Shown: piece by piece, positions 24,777 to 32,389 of the stretch
Position numbering within the stretch: the first letter of the stretch is position 1
Layout of the letters: each line of letters begins with the position of its first letter
Source: DATLXH01 sp035576005
Lineage (GTDB): Bacteria > Acidobacteriota > Thermoanaerobaculia > Gp7-AA8
Reading direction: 5' to 3'
DNA length: 64,000 nt
NCBI GenBank assembly: GCA_035576005.1
Contig: DATLXH010000071.1
Coordinates: forward strand, 1 to 64,000
The notes under the pieces: model-generated
Seen by the model: the letters and a program-made list of their open reading frames with translations, nothing else
Told to the model about the DNA's origin: nothing
Databases searched by the model: none
Position numbers and translations under genes: made by a program

Positions 24777-26108
24777 CTAGAAGGTGTAGCCGAGGTTGAT
24801 GCTGAGCAGATTTGCTGACGTCTTATAAGTCCCGTTGTAGTTGTCGCGATTCCTGCCGAGCGTGTCTCGATCGAAGAAGTGAAGAATAAGGTCGCTCGCT
24901 TCAATGGTGAACGGGCCGCGACGATATCCGATTCCGAACGAAAATCCGATGCGGTCCGAATCGGGGAGAAGGGGCCCGACACCCTCAACTGGCTGGGGGT
25001 TCTCGTCGTAGAGGACTCCGAGTCTGATGTCGGCGTTTTCTGTGACGTGGCGGTTTCCCCCGAGACGGTAGGAGAACGTATCCTCCCAGTTCTGCGGTGT
25101 GACGAATGAGTTGACAGGTGTGGTCTCGAAATTGACGGACAGCTGTTTGAAATTGCTCCACGTCGCCCAGACTGTGTCGAATTCGATCTGCCAGTTCGGA
25201 ACCGCAGTCGTTGCGAAACCGAGATGTGTCAGTGACGGGTAATCAATCGACGTGTTGATGTCCTGATCGGGAGGGAGGCGGGAGCTCCTGATGATCGAGT
25301 CCAGCTGAGCGTTGCCGGTCAGGATCTGTGTGAACTTCGCGTCGCCGGTGTAGTCGATGGTCATCTCGCTGCGATGGGACAGTCCAATCTGGCATGTCTC
25401 ATTGAGCTTGAAGATCGCACCGACGTTAAACCCCCACGCATCGCTCCAGTCACTGTCGAGCCGCACGTGGGCGATATCGACAATCCGGTTGGTGAAGGGA
25501 TTGATGGCCGGGATGTTCCTCTCCAGCGATATGTGTGACCGACGATACTCGGCGCCGAGTCCGAGCGCGAAACGGCCACTTGGTGACTTCCATGCGATTG
25601 CCGGTTCGACTGAGACAACTTTCAGGTTCGCGTCCTGGGAGATGAAGCGCCCGCTGTAGCGATTCTCGTTGTCCCAATTCGTGCGAAGCCCGAACGCGCC
25701 GAACGAGCCTACCCCAACGGTGACGTTGTCACCAATCGGGATCACGGCGTAAGCATTGGGCGGAATGAACGTGTGACGGGCAAAGAACTCGCGGCGTCCG
25801 GAGGTGAGCGCATCGTCGCCGGCGCCTTCGAACTGATTCTCGAAGTTGATAATGGTTCCGCCCACCATTGCGGCCACTTTCCGCTGATACGCGATTCCGG
25901 CTACGTTGTAGAAGATGGCACTCGGGTCATCGGCGGTCGCCGCGAACGCACCGCCCATTCCCGTGGCTTTCGCTCCCTGCTCGAAGATGGAAAAGCCCGA
26001 GCCAAGAGCAATGGAGGCGGGTAGCAGAGCCAGCAGTGAGACGACCGACAGGCGCAAACGAAAGTTGATTGGACGCAACAGCAACCTCCCTGAATACCTC
26101 GATATCAT
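24777..26108 (-). CDS. FadL/OmpP1/TodX family outer-membrane transport protein
   Basis: A 443-residue beta-barrel that takes up hydrophobic molecules such as long-chain fatty acids. A long signal peptide (RLRLSVVSLLALLPASIALG) precedes the diagnostic N-terminus GSGFSIFEQGAKATGMGGAF (about 37-56), then ATADDPSAIFYNVAGIAYQ, as in FadL/TodX. The barrel ends LLSINLGYTF with C-terminal Phe for BAM recognition. ATG 26108 is chosen because it gives a good signal sequence; upstream Met codons at 26144 and 26219 are less likely. It is followed 18 bp later by the SGNH hydrolase gene. Substrate is probably hydrophobic (inference from the neighbour and family). Confidence 0.9.
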   Translation of the reverse strand: MISRYSGRLLLRPINFRLRLSVVSLLALLPASIALGSGFSIFEQGAKATGMGGAFAATADDPSAIFYNVAGIAYQRKVAAMVGGTIINFENQFEGAGDDALTSGRREFFARHTFIPPNAYAVIPIGDNVTVGVGSFGAFGLRTNWDNENRYSGRFISQDANLKVVSVEPAIAWKSPSGRFALGLGAEYRRSHISLERNIPAINPFTNRIVDIAHVRLDSDWSDAWGFNVGAIFKLNETCQIGLSHRSEMTIDYTGDAKFTQILTGNAQLDSIIRSSRLPPDQDINTSIDYPSLTHLGFATTAVPNWQIEFDTVWATWSNFKQLSVNFETTPVNSFVTPQNWEDTFSYRLGGNRHVTENADIRLGVLYDENPQPVEGVGPLLPDSDRIGFSFGIGYRRGPFTIEASDLILHFFDRDTLGRNRDNYNGTYKTSANLLSINLGYTF

Positions 26109-26266
26109 GTCGTTTCCGTCGTATGGAAGTTTAGCGGCGATCATAGCACCAGGCCTCACGCGGTCCCCAAACTCAGCGATCCGTTTGGAATGCAGCCCGC
26201 CAGCCGACGTTTCCTGCAATCCATGCGGTCGCTTGCTGACGAGATCGTTTCCCAGGACAGCCCGGA

Positions 26267-26905
26267 ATGACGCCCGATACCCGCATCGTCGTAGACGACG
26301 AACCTTACCCCACTGATCCTCTGACTCCGGGCCTCGAGCCGCGCGGCACCGTGCTCAGCAAGATCGACTTCCGAGAGTGGTTTGGTAATGCCTCTCCCGT
26401 TCTGATCGAGATCGGTTCGGGCAAGGGGAGGTTTCTGGTCGACTCAGCACTCGAAGATCCCGATCGAAACTATGTCGGGATCGAAAAGTCACTCCACTAC
26501 TATCGTTTCATCATCGAGCGTGTGGTCCGACGCGGAATTCCGAACGTGAGGGCGATTCATCTCGACGCTTACATGGTGCTTCGCGACATGGTTGCATCCG
26601 AGTCTGTGGACGAGTTCCACATCTACTTTCCTGATCCCTGGCCCCGGCCTCGGGAGCGGAAGCGGCGCATGATCCGAGACGAGGTCTGCCAGGAAATGGT
26701 TCGCTGCCTCAGCCCCGGTGGCACAGGTATTTACGTGACCGATCACAAGGAGTACTTCGACAAGGCGGTCCCTGTTCTCGAGAGGCATTTTGCGGTCGCG
26801 CTGGGTCGCGAAGAGGGGATTCGGCCGCGGACGAATTACGAGGCCAAGTACATCGAGCAGGGACGCGAGATCTACCAGGCGCGGTTCAGAAGACGTTCGA
26901 GTTAG
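26267..26905 (+). CDS. trmB: tRNA (guanine-N7-)-methyltransferase TrmB
   Basis: A 212-residue Rossmann-fold SAM methyltransferase making m7G46 in tRNA. Motifs: SAM loop PVLIEIGSGKGRFL near 44-57, ADP-ribose/adenine segment YVGIEKS near 68, HIYFPDPWPRPRERKRR near 124-140 with the catalytic Asp region, and the C-terminal RTNYEAKYIEQG near 187-198 (the TxYE motif). Length is normal. It is divergent from the FadL gene (158 bp) and followed by a strong terminator. Confidence 0.95.
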   Translation: MTPDTRIVVDDEPYPTDPLTPGLEPRGTVLSKIDFREWFGNASPVLIEIGSGKGRFLVDSALEDPDRNYVGIEKSLHYYRFIIERVVRRGIPNVRAIHLDAYMVLRDMVASESVDEFHIYFPDPWPRPRERKRRMIRDEVCQEMVRCLSPGGTGIYVTDHKEYFDKAVPVLERHFAVALGREEGIRPRTNYEAKYIEQGREIYQARFRRRSS

Positions 26906-26906
26906 C

Positions 26907-26948
26907 GTGGTGCAGGGCTGCACTCGCAGCCCTGCACCACTCGCGTTT
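26907..26948 (+). terminator. Strong intrinsic terminator after trmB
   Basis: 15-bp perfect stem (GTGGTGCAGGGCTGC / GCAGCCCTGCACCAC, 26907-26921 and 26926-26940) with a 4-nt loop, followed by TCGCGTTTTTC. Confidence 0.85.
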
Positions 26949-26981
26949 TTCTACGCTTCTCTGCGCGTGAAGGGAGGTCGC

Positions 26982-27428
26982 TTACTTCGACCCTTTGCCC
27001 CGTTCACTGATCTCTTCGACTGCGTCGGCCAGCTTGCGGTCCTGGTTGGTCTCGGCCACATCAGCCACGGCGACAATGCCGACGACCCCACCTTTGCTGT
27101 CGACGACAGGAACACGACGGACTTTCGCGTCGCTCATCACCTTGAAGACTTTGTCGATCGAGTCATCATCTTTCACCGTCTTGACGCCCTTGGACATCGC
27201 GTCCGCTACGGTTGTGGTAGCGGGGTCTTTCCCTTTGGCGATCGCACGGATCACGATATCGCGGTCGGTGATCATTCCTACCGGCTTACGGGTTGACGTC
27301 GAATCGACGACGGGAATCGCTCCGCAGTCGTTGTCCGCCATCATCTTTGCAACCGCACGAAGAGTCTCTTTTTCGGTGACACATTCCGGATTCTTCGTCA
27401 TCACGTCTTTGACATTTTTGCCTGCCAT
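26982..27428 (-). CDS. CBS-domain pair protein
   Basis: A 148-residue stand-alone CBS (Bateman) module, expected to bind adenine nucleotides. CBS1 spans about 5-62 (VKDVMTKNPECVTEKETLRA ... VGMITDRDIVIRA) and CBS2 about 72-128 (VADAMSKGVKTVKDDDSI ... GGVVGIVAVADVA); each ends with the GxxTDxD-like ligand motif. The charged tail (ETNQDRKLADAVEEISER) follows. A GAGGAG site lies just before ATG 27428, so the longer frame to 27485 is rejected. It likely regulates another protein or acts as an energy sensor; its partner is not known. It is convergent with trmB across the terminator. Confidence 0.9.
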   Translation of the reverse strand: MAGKNVKDVMTKNPECVTEKETLRAVAKMMADNDCGAIPVVDSTSTRKPVGMITDRDIVIRAIAKGKDPATTTVADAMSKGVKTVKDDDSIDKVFKVMSDAKVRRVPVVDSKGGVVGIVAVADVAETNQDRKLADAVEEISERGKGSK

Positions 27429-27561
27429 ATGAATCTCCTCAGCTACTCGATTCGAGAGGTTGGAACGGATGGTTCCACCGCTCATTGAGGGAGCAAGTCC
27501 TATGCCCCACAGCTCCGCTGTGTTCGTCGGCTACCCAAGGGTCGCGGGCGTTTCGCATCGC

Positions 27562-27599
27562 GTCCGCCTCACGACGAAGGTCTGTGAGAAATGGGGGCT
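27562..27599. repeat. Family B right-end fragment
   Basis: Only the right terminal repeat remains (ACGACGAAGGTCTGTGAGAAATGGGGGC), followed by TA. Its outer base pair completes the TAG stop of the barrel gene at 27598. Confidence 0.7.
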
Positions 27600-28119
27600 A
27601 GAACGAGACTCGCAGGCCGCCGGTCGCAGTAACGATGGCGCGGTTGGTCTCAAAGTTTCCCCACCGGTACGTAAGCTCAGCGATGATCCCGAAACGCCGC
27701 GTGATCGGAAAAAGCCCGTTGACCCCGGCCGCCAGGCCGTAGTTCGTCTCTTCTTCGCTACCGAACCTACGTCGGTAAAGCCCGGGACCCGCGAAGAGCC
27801 CGGTCGATCCGAACGATTCATAGAAGCGGTACTCGATGAGTCCGTCTATATAATCGAGCCGGCCATTGCGCTCGAAGTTTGGAGCTCCCACTTCCAGGTC
27901 GCGCTCGAGATCGGTCTGTCCTGCCTTGATCTTGAAGTGCGTGCCGGGGTCGAGCTCAGTCTCGTAGAAAACTTCCCGAACCGATTCGTTGAATCGGAAA
28001 CTGATTCCGTTGTCGGCGGGCTGCGCTCCTCCGATGAGGAAGCCGAAGCCAGAGGTCTGAGCCATGACGGACGGAGCGGCGGAAACAATCAGTGTGAAGA
28101 GCAAAAGTGCGTTTTTCAT
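27598..28119 (-). CDS. Small outer-membrane beta-barrel protein
   Basis: A 173-residue exported protein (signal ALLLFTLIVSAAPSVMAQ) with an OmpA/OmpW-like 8-strand pattern: GFGFLIGGAQPADNGISFRF near 25-44, GLIEYRFYES near 92, STGLFAGPGLYRRRF near 105, GLAAGVNGLFPITRRFGIIA near 128-147 and the final VTATGGLRVSF. The C-terminal Phe is the standard barrel-assembly signal. The TAG stop is formed at the edge of a family B repeat fragment. Divergent from comF with only 12 bp between possible starts. Function unknown; such barrels often serve as structural or porin-like proteins. Confidence 0.8.
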   Translation of the reverse strand: MKNALLLFTLIVSAAPSVMAQTSGFGFLIGGAQPADNGISFRFNESVREVFYETELDPGTHFKIKAGQTDLERDLEVGAPNFERNGRLDYIDGLIEYRFYESFGSTGLFAGPGLYRRRFGSEEETNYGLAAGVNGLFPITRRFGIIAELTYRWGNFETNRAIVTATGGLRVSF

Positions 28120-28131
28120 TGAGCTCACTAT

Positions 28132-28929
28132 ATGCAAAGGGTTTTTCTCTTTCAATCGTGGCCTCTCCATGCAATTACAATTGTCGGCGTGAATCTCACG
28201 CCAATCACCTCGTCTCTGCGACTGTTAGGACGCGAGACAGCGCGAATCGTTCTGGCCGCCTCATGCATTGTCTGCCAGGAGAACCTGAGCTGGACCAGCC
28301 GCAGGGGCTCATGCTGCGAGCGCTGCTGGCTTGAACTGCCTGCCATCACGGGGACAAAGTGCCGTCGCTGCTCCACCCCGTTTCAGTTCACAGGCGAGAG
28401 GGAACTTGCTACCTGCATTCCGTGTAGCGCCTCGAGTCACGCCTGCGCATGGATCGACGCCTGGGGCGAGTACCGCGGCTCCCTCGAGCGTGTGCTCCAC
28501 GCCTTCAAATTCGATCGGCACGACTTCCTTTCAACGCCGCTCTCGACCCTGCTGGTCGAGCGCCTTCGCGCTCGTGGAGACGCGTTCGACGTGGTGGTCC
28601 CGGTCCCGATGCATGGGAAAAAGCGCCGAAAACGCGGCTACAACCAGGCTGAGCTTCTCGCGAAAGGCGTCGTCCGACTCACCGGTCTCGAGTACGACGC
28701 GAAGTTGCTCGTGAAGCGGGAAGAGCGACGGACTCAATCGACTCTCCCACGCGAGGAGCGAAAAGCAAATGTCAGGGACCTCTTCACGGCGTCAGAACGT
28801 GCCGCCGGGAAGTCCGTGCTGCTCGTCGACGACATCTCCACCACAGGCGAGACGCTCGAGGCTTGCGCCATCGCACTGGTGAAAGGGGGAGCAGCACGCG
28901 TCTGTGCTGTCGTAGTCGCGAAAGCATGA
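28132..28929 (+). CDS. comF: ComF family phosphoribosyltransferase-like protein
   Basis: A ComF protein, involved in DNA uptake in competent bacteria; this fits a genome with ComM. The N-terminal zinc-ribbon has CIVC (near 46), CERC (near 62), CRRC (near 77) and CIPC (near 93). The PRTase fold follows with the insertion FDVVVPVPMHGKKRRKRGYN near 151-170 (the PRPP and substrate hood) and the PRPP loop VLLVDDISTTGETLE near 228-242. Length of 265 is usual; a GTG at 28189 would shorten it by 19 residues and avoids an almost overlapping divergent promoter, so it may be the true start. A FAD oxidoreductase gene follows 40 bp later. Confidence 0.92.
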   Translation: MQRVFLFQSWPLHAITIVGVNLTPITSSLRLLGRETARIVLAASCIVCQENLSWTSRRGSCCERCWLELPAITGTKCRRCSTPFQFTGERELATCIPCSASSHACAWIDAWGEYRGSLERVLHAFKFDRHDFLSTPLSTLLVERLRARGDAFDVVVPVPMHGKKRRKRGYNQAELLAKGVVRLTGLEYDAKLLVKREERRTQSTLPREERKANVRDLFTASERAAGKSVLLVDDISTTGETLEACAIALVKGGAARVCAVVVAKA

Positions 28930-28968
28930 GCGCCATTTCGACTAACGACCTGCTGCACTCGGAAAAGA

Positions 28969-30192
28969 ATGCCTGACTTCGACACGATCATCATCGGCGG
29001 CGGGATCATCGGCGGCAGCGTTCTCTATCACCTCGGGCAGCTGGGTTACCCCGGCACGACCCTGGTGCTCGAGCGCGAGGACGCGCTCTCGAAGGGTTCG
29101 ACTGCGCTCTCCGCCGGCGGGTTTCGCAACATCTGGACGACTGAGATCAACATGAAGCTCACGAGCTACTCCATTGAGAAGCTCAAGACTTTCGAGCAGG
29201 AGCTCAGGTTTCCGATCGGCTTCGATCAGCGCGGCTATCTGTTCTGTCAATACGAGGAGAACTTCGAGAATTCGAAGGAGTTCGGCGCACGCTGGGCGGC
29301 GAATGGAGTCCGTATCGAGTTTCTCGACGCAGCGGGAGTCAGGGAGAAGGTCCCCGGTCTGTTGACGTCGATCGATCACATCGACCCCGATGTGAACGAA
29401 GTCCTGCAGATGAAAGAGATTGTCGGAGGAGTGTTCGGTCCCGACTGCGGGAGTTTCGATCCTTCCGCTGCCGCGCAGGCCTACTTCGAGCGCGGACTCG
29501 AATGTATGGAGGGTCGCGGGGAGCTCAAGCTCGGTATGACAGTTTCGAAACTGCTGATATCCGACGGCGTCTGTCACGGCGTAGAGCTGGCGGATGGGAG
29601 CATTCTGGAGAGCTCGAACGTCCTGATCGCCGCCGGTGCCTGGACGAACCAGCTGATGGAGCAATCAGGACTCCGTGCTGAGCAGCTCCCTCCTGTCGTT
29701 CCACTCAAACGGATGCTTTTCATCACGAACATGCCTCCGATCGAAGGCTTCGAAAAGATCCCGATGACGATCATCGATGGCGGGGTCTACTTCCGACCCG
29801 AGGGTGCGAACCTGCTGATTGGCCGGGCGGACGCGGATACGCCGCCGGGATTCGATGTAACCCCCGATACCCGGTACTACGAGGAGAGCATCAACTACTA
29901 CCTCCAGGAGCGCGTGCCCGGGATGGAACGCTGCCGGCTCATGTCGATGTGGGGCGGGCTTTATGACACGAATACGGCAGATCACAACGCCGTGATCGGT
30001 TTCCATCCCGACGTGAAGAATCTGCTGATCGCAACGGGCTTCTCCGGTCATGGAGCGATGCAGGCGCCCGCAGCCGGTCTCGCCCTCGGCGAGTTGATTC
30101 ACTTCGGCGAGTACCGGACCCTCGACTGCTCGCCGCTGGCGATGGATCGGTTCCGAGAGGGCAGGGAAATCCACGAAACCATCGTGATCTGA
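28969..30192 (+). CDS. FAD-dependent oxidoreductase, sarcosine-oxidase beta/FOXRED-like
   Basis: A 407-residue cytosolic DAO-family flavoprotein. The FAD dinucleotide motif TIIIGGGIIGGSVLYHLG (about 6-23) is followed by VLEREDALSKGSTALSAGG near 33-52, whose Gly-Ser-Thr/Ser segment contacts the flavin. Later blocks are IDPDVNEVLQM near 140, GSFDPSAAAQAYFERG near 162, and the C-terminal FAD site LLIATGFSGHGAMQAPAAG near 350-368. Related enzymes oxidise sarcosine, dimethylglycine or similar amines, or act as electron carriers. No signal peptide, unlike the Tat-exported homologue at 19-20 kb. It follows comF by 40 bp. Confidence 0.88.
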   Translation: MPDFDTIIIGGGIIGGSVLYHLGQLGYPGTTLVLEREDALSKGSTALSAGGFRNIWTTEINMKLTSYSIEKLKTFEQELRFPIGFDQRGYLFCQYEENFENSKEFGARWAANGVRIEFLDAAGVREKVPGLLTSIDHIDPDVNEVLQMKEIVGGVFGPDCGSFDPSAAAQAYFERGLECMEGRGELKLGMTVSKLLISDGVCHGVELADGSILESSNVLIAAGAWTNQLMEQSGLRAEQLPPVVPLKRMLFITNMPPIEGFEKIPMTIIDGGVYFRPEGANLLIGRADADTPPGFDVTPDTRYYEESINYYLQERVPGMERCRLMSMWGGLYDTNTADHNAVIGFHPDVKNLLIATGFSGHGAMQAPAAGLALGELIHFGEYRTLDCSPLAMDRFREGREIHETIVI

Positions 30193-30197
30193 CATGC

Positions 30198-30338
30198 AGG
30201 ACAGACACTCTTGTCTGTCATCGCGCAAAGAACAACGTAGTCGACACTCTCGAGAAGTAAGGCTAACGGAGCTTCGCCTCCGATAAGCCCCAGTCATGCG
30301 GGCTACATCACTCCGGGACAGACAAGAGTGTCTGTCCT
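30198..30338. repeat. Family C element with 22-bp terminal inverted repeats
   Basis: Perfect 22-bp arms at 30198-30219 and 30317-30338. Each arm is itself a hairpin (GACAGACA ... TGTCTGTC). It contains an internal GGCTAACGGAGCTTCGCCTCCGATAAGCC-type stem (described by its ends GGCTAACGGAG and CTCCGATAAGCC). The right arm overlaps the 3' end of the acyltransferase gene. Confidence 0.9.
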
Positions 30339-31240
30339 ACATTGATGGGATTGCTCTTTCGCACCTTCCATCTTTCATGCATCCACACCCATTGCTCTGG
30401 TGCTTGCCGAATCTGCTCTTCGATGGCCGCCGTCAGCGTCGCGGTCAACTCCGCCGGGTCATCAGAGCGCGTCGGAAAGATCGGTGGCTGAAACCGGATG
30501 AGCTGCTTACCGTCGCGGAACTCAATGAACCCGACGATCACTGCCGCTCCGGAGCGGATTGCCAGCTTGGCTGGTCCTATCGGCGTCGGTGCAGGACGAT
30601 TAAAGAACGGAACCATCACGTTTTCCGCTTTGATGTTCTGGTCGATCAGCACGCCCAGGATGTCGCCGTTCTTCAGCGTCTGGAGAATTTCGCGCGCCGA
30701 AGATGCCGACCCACGTCCGATCGTCTTCACTGATTGAGCCGCGCGCGACGCGACGATAAATTCGTTGAGGCGGGGATCGTAGATCTCTCTGGCAATCACA
30801 TTCATCCGGAACCCGAGTAGTCCGATCGCCGAGGCCATCCACTCCCAGTTTCCGCAGTGTCCGGTGAAGAGCACGACACCTCGACCGCGATCCACGGCAG
30901 CCTGGAAATGCTCGAGTCCTGCGATGGTCGTGGTTGCACGAAGCCGCGGTTCGTCGAGCTTTGGCAGCCAGCAGATCTCGAACAGGGAGCGTCCCAGATT
31001 GTGAAAAACCGCCCGTGCGATTCGTCGGCGAGTTTCTTCCGGGAGCTCTGGCATCGCCAGCGCGAGATTTCGAAGCGCCTTGTCCCGTTCTTTGGGAACG
31101 ACTCGGTAGGCCAGCCGCCCGACGAGCACTCCTACCGATCGTGCGCCGCCTAACGTGAGCGTCCTGCCGATCGCTGTCGCCACGCGGACGCCGTAATAGA
31201 TGACCGAGTTCTTAAACGTTTGGAACAGCGACCGACTCAC
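30308..31240 (-). CDS. LpxL/HtrB-type lipid A or lysophospholipid acyltransferase
   Basis: A 310-residue inner-membrane acyltransferase. The catalytic HxxxxD-type motif is VLFTGHCGNWEWM (about 112-124; variant H-x3-W-E as in LpxL/LpxM). The N-terminal helix TFKNSVIYYGVRVATAIG is a membrane anchor. Further blocks include IAREIYDPRLNEFI and GVLIDQNIK near 185, PFFNRPAPTPIGPAKLAIRSG near 197, and EQWVWMHERWKVR near 293, all family-typical. It is next to kdsC, so a role in lipid A or LPS assembly is likely. The last residues NVGQTLLSVPE are encoded by a family C repeat end rather than ancestral gene sequence. GTG 31240 and 31276 are both possible starts. Confidence 0.85.
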   Translation of the reverse strand: MSRSLFQTFKNSVIYYGVRVATAIGRTLTLGGARSVGVLVGRLAYRVVPKERDKALRNLALAMPELPEETRRRIARAVFHNLGRSLFEICWLPKLDEPRLRATTTIAGLEHFQAAVDRGRGVVLFTGHCGNWEWMASAIGLLGFRMNVIAREIYDPRLNEFIVASRAAQSVKTIGRGSASSAREILQTLKNGDILGVLIDQNIKAENVMVPFFNRPAPTPIGPAKLAIRSGAAVIVGFIEFRDGKQLIRFQPPIFPTRSDDPAELTATLTAAIEEQIRQAPEQWVWMHERWKVRKSNPINVGQTLLSVPE

Positions 31241-31745
31241 GACTGAACTCTGACACGATCCGGTCCCAATCGCCACGCTCGCGAAGGATCAGCTCAACGA
31301 GCTCGCGAAGCGCACCGCGTCCACCACGGCTCTCCAGAGTCAACGTGGCTACCCGCCGGACCTCGGCGGTTGCATCGGAGGGAGCGGCGGAGAACCCGGC
31401 CGCAGACATTGCAGCGAGGTCGGGAAGATCGTCGCCGATGTAGCAGACATCGTCGAGGGGGACCTCGAGTGTTGCGGCAAGTTTACGCATCTCAGCGAGC
31501 TTGCTCGCTGCTCCCTGCACGAGATGGATGATCTCGAGCTCTCGACAACGTCGTTCGAGGGCGGGAGAGCGCCGGCTCGTCACGGCAGCGATGATAATGC
31601 CTGCCTTCTGCGCGATCTTCACGCCGAGGCCGTCACGCACGTTGAAGGCTTTGATCTCGTGGCCGTCGCCCTGATAGACGATCGAACCGTCGGTCCAGAC
31701 GCCGTCGACGTCAGTCACGATGAGGCGAATGTTGGAGGCTGGCAT
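31212..31745 (-). CDS. kdsC: 3-deoxy-D-manno-octulosonate 8-phosphate phosphatase (KdsC)
   Basis: A 177-residue HAD phosphatase lacking a cap domain. HAD motif I is VTDVDGVWTDG (about 10-20); motif II VTSRRSP (near 55), motif III Lys in GAASKLAEMRK and motif IV YIGDDLPDLAAM (near 104) are present, as is the C-terminal SRGGRGALRELVELIL block specific to KdsC. It releases phosphate from KDO-8-phosphate for LPS inner-core synthesis in the cytoplasm. The gene overlaps the acyltransferase start, so the two are co-expressed. The HAD motif reads DVDGVW where most have DVDGVL/VM. Confidence 0.92.
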   Translation of the reverse strand: MPASNIRLIVTDVDGVWTDGSIVYQGDGHEIKAFNVRDGLGVKIAQKAGIIIAAVTSRRSPALERRCRELEIIHLVQGAASKLAEMRKLAATLEVPLDDVCYIGDDLPDLAAMSAAGFSAAPSDATAEVRRVATLTLESRGGRGALRELVELILRERGDWDRIVSEFSRESVAVPNV

Positions 31746-31834
31746 GGTGGGCGCGATTGTATTCGTCAGTGCTCGTGTCCAGTATGCGCGTTGCGGAGGC
31801 GCGTTGATTCAGATTCGCGATCGCGTCCCTGTGG

Positions 31835-31854
31835 CCGGACATTCCAATGTCCGG
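31835..31854. repeat. Short palindrome
   Basis: CCGGACATT / AATGTCCGG, 9-bp arms with a 2-nt centre, upstream of kdsC in repeat-rich DNA. It may be an end of another small repeat or an operator. Confidence 0.5.
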
Positions 31855-31890
31855 CGGTTCCGGCGCAAAACTGACTTAGGTAGCAGACGG

Positions 31891-31912
31891 GACAGACAAA
31901 AGTGTCTGTCCT
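31891..31912. repeat. Solo family C repeat end
   Basis: GACAGACA AAAG TGTCTGTC hairpin, identical in plan to the terminal arms at 30198 and 30317 and only 7 bp from a family B element. Confidence 0.75.
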
Positions 31913-31918
31913 GCTGTT

Positions 31919-32100
31919 AACCCGCATTTCTCACACTCCTTCGTCCCGAGGCGGCGGAGAGTGGCCTGGATGCGAGGCGCACGGCGATTTTGCGACGAAG
32001 GCATAGTCGACACTATGTCAAGGAGCAAAATTGCCGTGCAACGAAGCAGACAGGCCGCTATCCGTCGTCTCGCGGCGAAGGAATGTGAGAAATGCGGGTT
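31919..32100. repeat. Family B fold-back element (182 bp)
   Basis: AACCCGCATTTCTCACA on the left and TGTGAGAAATGCGGGTT on the right; flanked by T and A (TA) and joined back to back with the next copy, sharing TTAA. Confidence 0.85.
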
Positions 32101-32389
32101 AACCCGCGTTTCTCACAGAATGCGAGCGTAGGGACGCACGGCGTGCGTCCGGTACCCTGTTCTCTGACCGAGAAGATTGTCGTCGGCCATCGCTTTGGAC
32201 GAGGGTTCATGCCGGATGCAGAATTCCTGATGCGAATGTCTGGGTGCCGGACGCAGGCCCTGCGTCCCTACACCCGCCCCGGTTGCTCTCGACACAGTGT
32301 CAACTATGCTCGTCGCGAAACCGTCGTACGCCTCGCAGACAGGCCGCTATGCGTCGTCTCGCGGCGAAGGTCTGTGAGAAATGCGGGTT
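32101..32389. repeat. Family B fold-back element with a nested family D insertion
   Basis: Second copy directly abutting the previous one. The right part (GCGGCGAAGGTCTGTGAGAAATGCGGGTT) matches other copies, but the left half is replaced from 32128 to 32271 by a separate palindromic element. Its right TA forms part of the purH stop codon. Confidence 0.8.
32128..32271. repeat. Family D palindromic element
   Basis: Terminal inverted repeats GTAGGGACGCACGGCGTGCG (32128-) and its near-complement ending TGCGTCCCTAC at 32271; each arm is itself a hairpin (GGACGCAC / GTGCGTCC). It sits within a family B element, so it arrived later. Confidence 0.75.

Noticed and set aside
28939..29664. Minus-strand frame of 240 residues over the FAD oxidoreductase
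   Set aside because: Opposite-strand shadow; the plus frame has the FAD-binding motif at its start.
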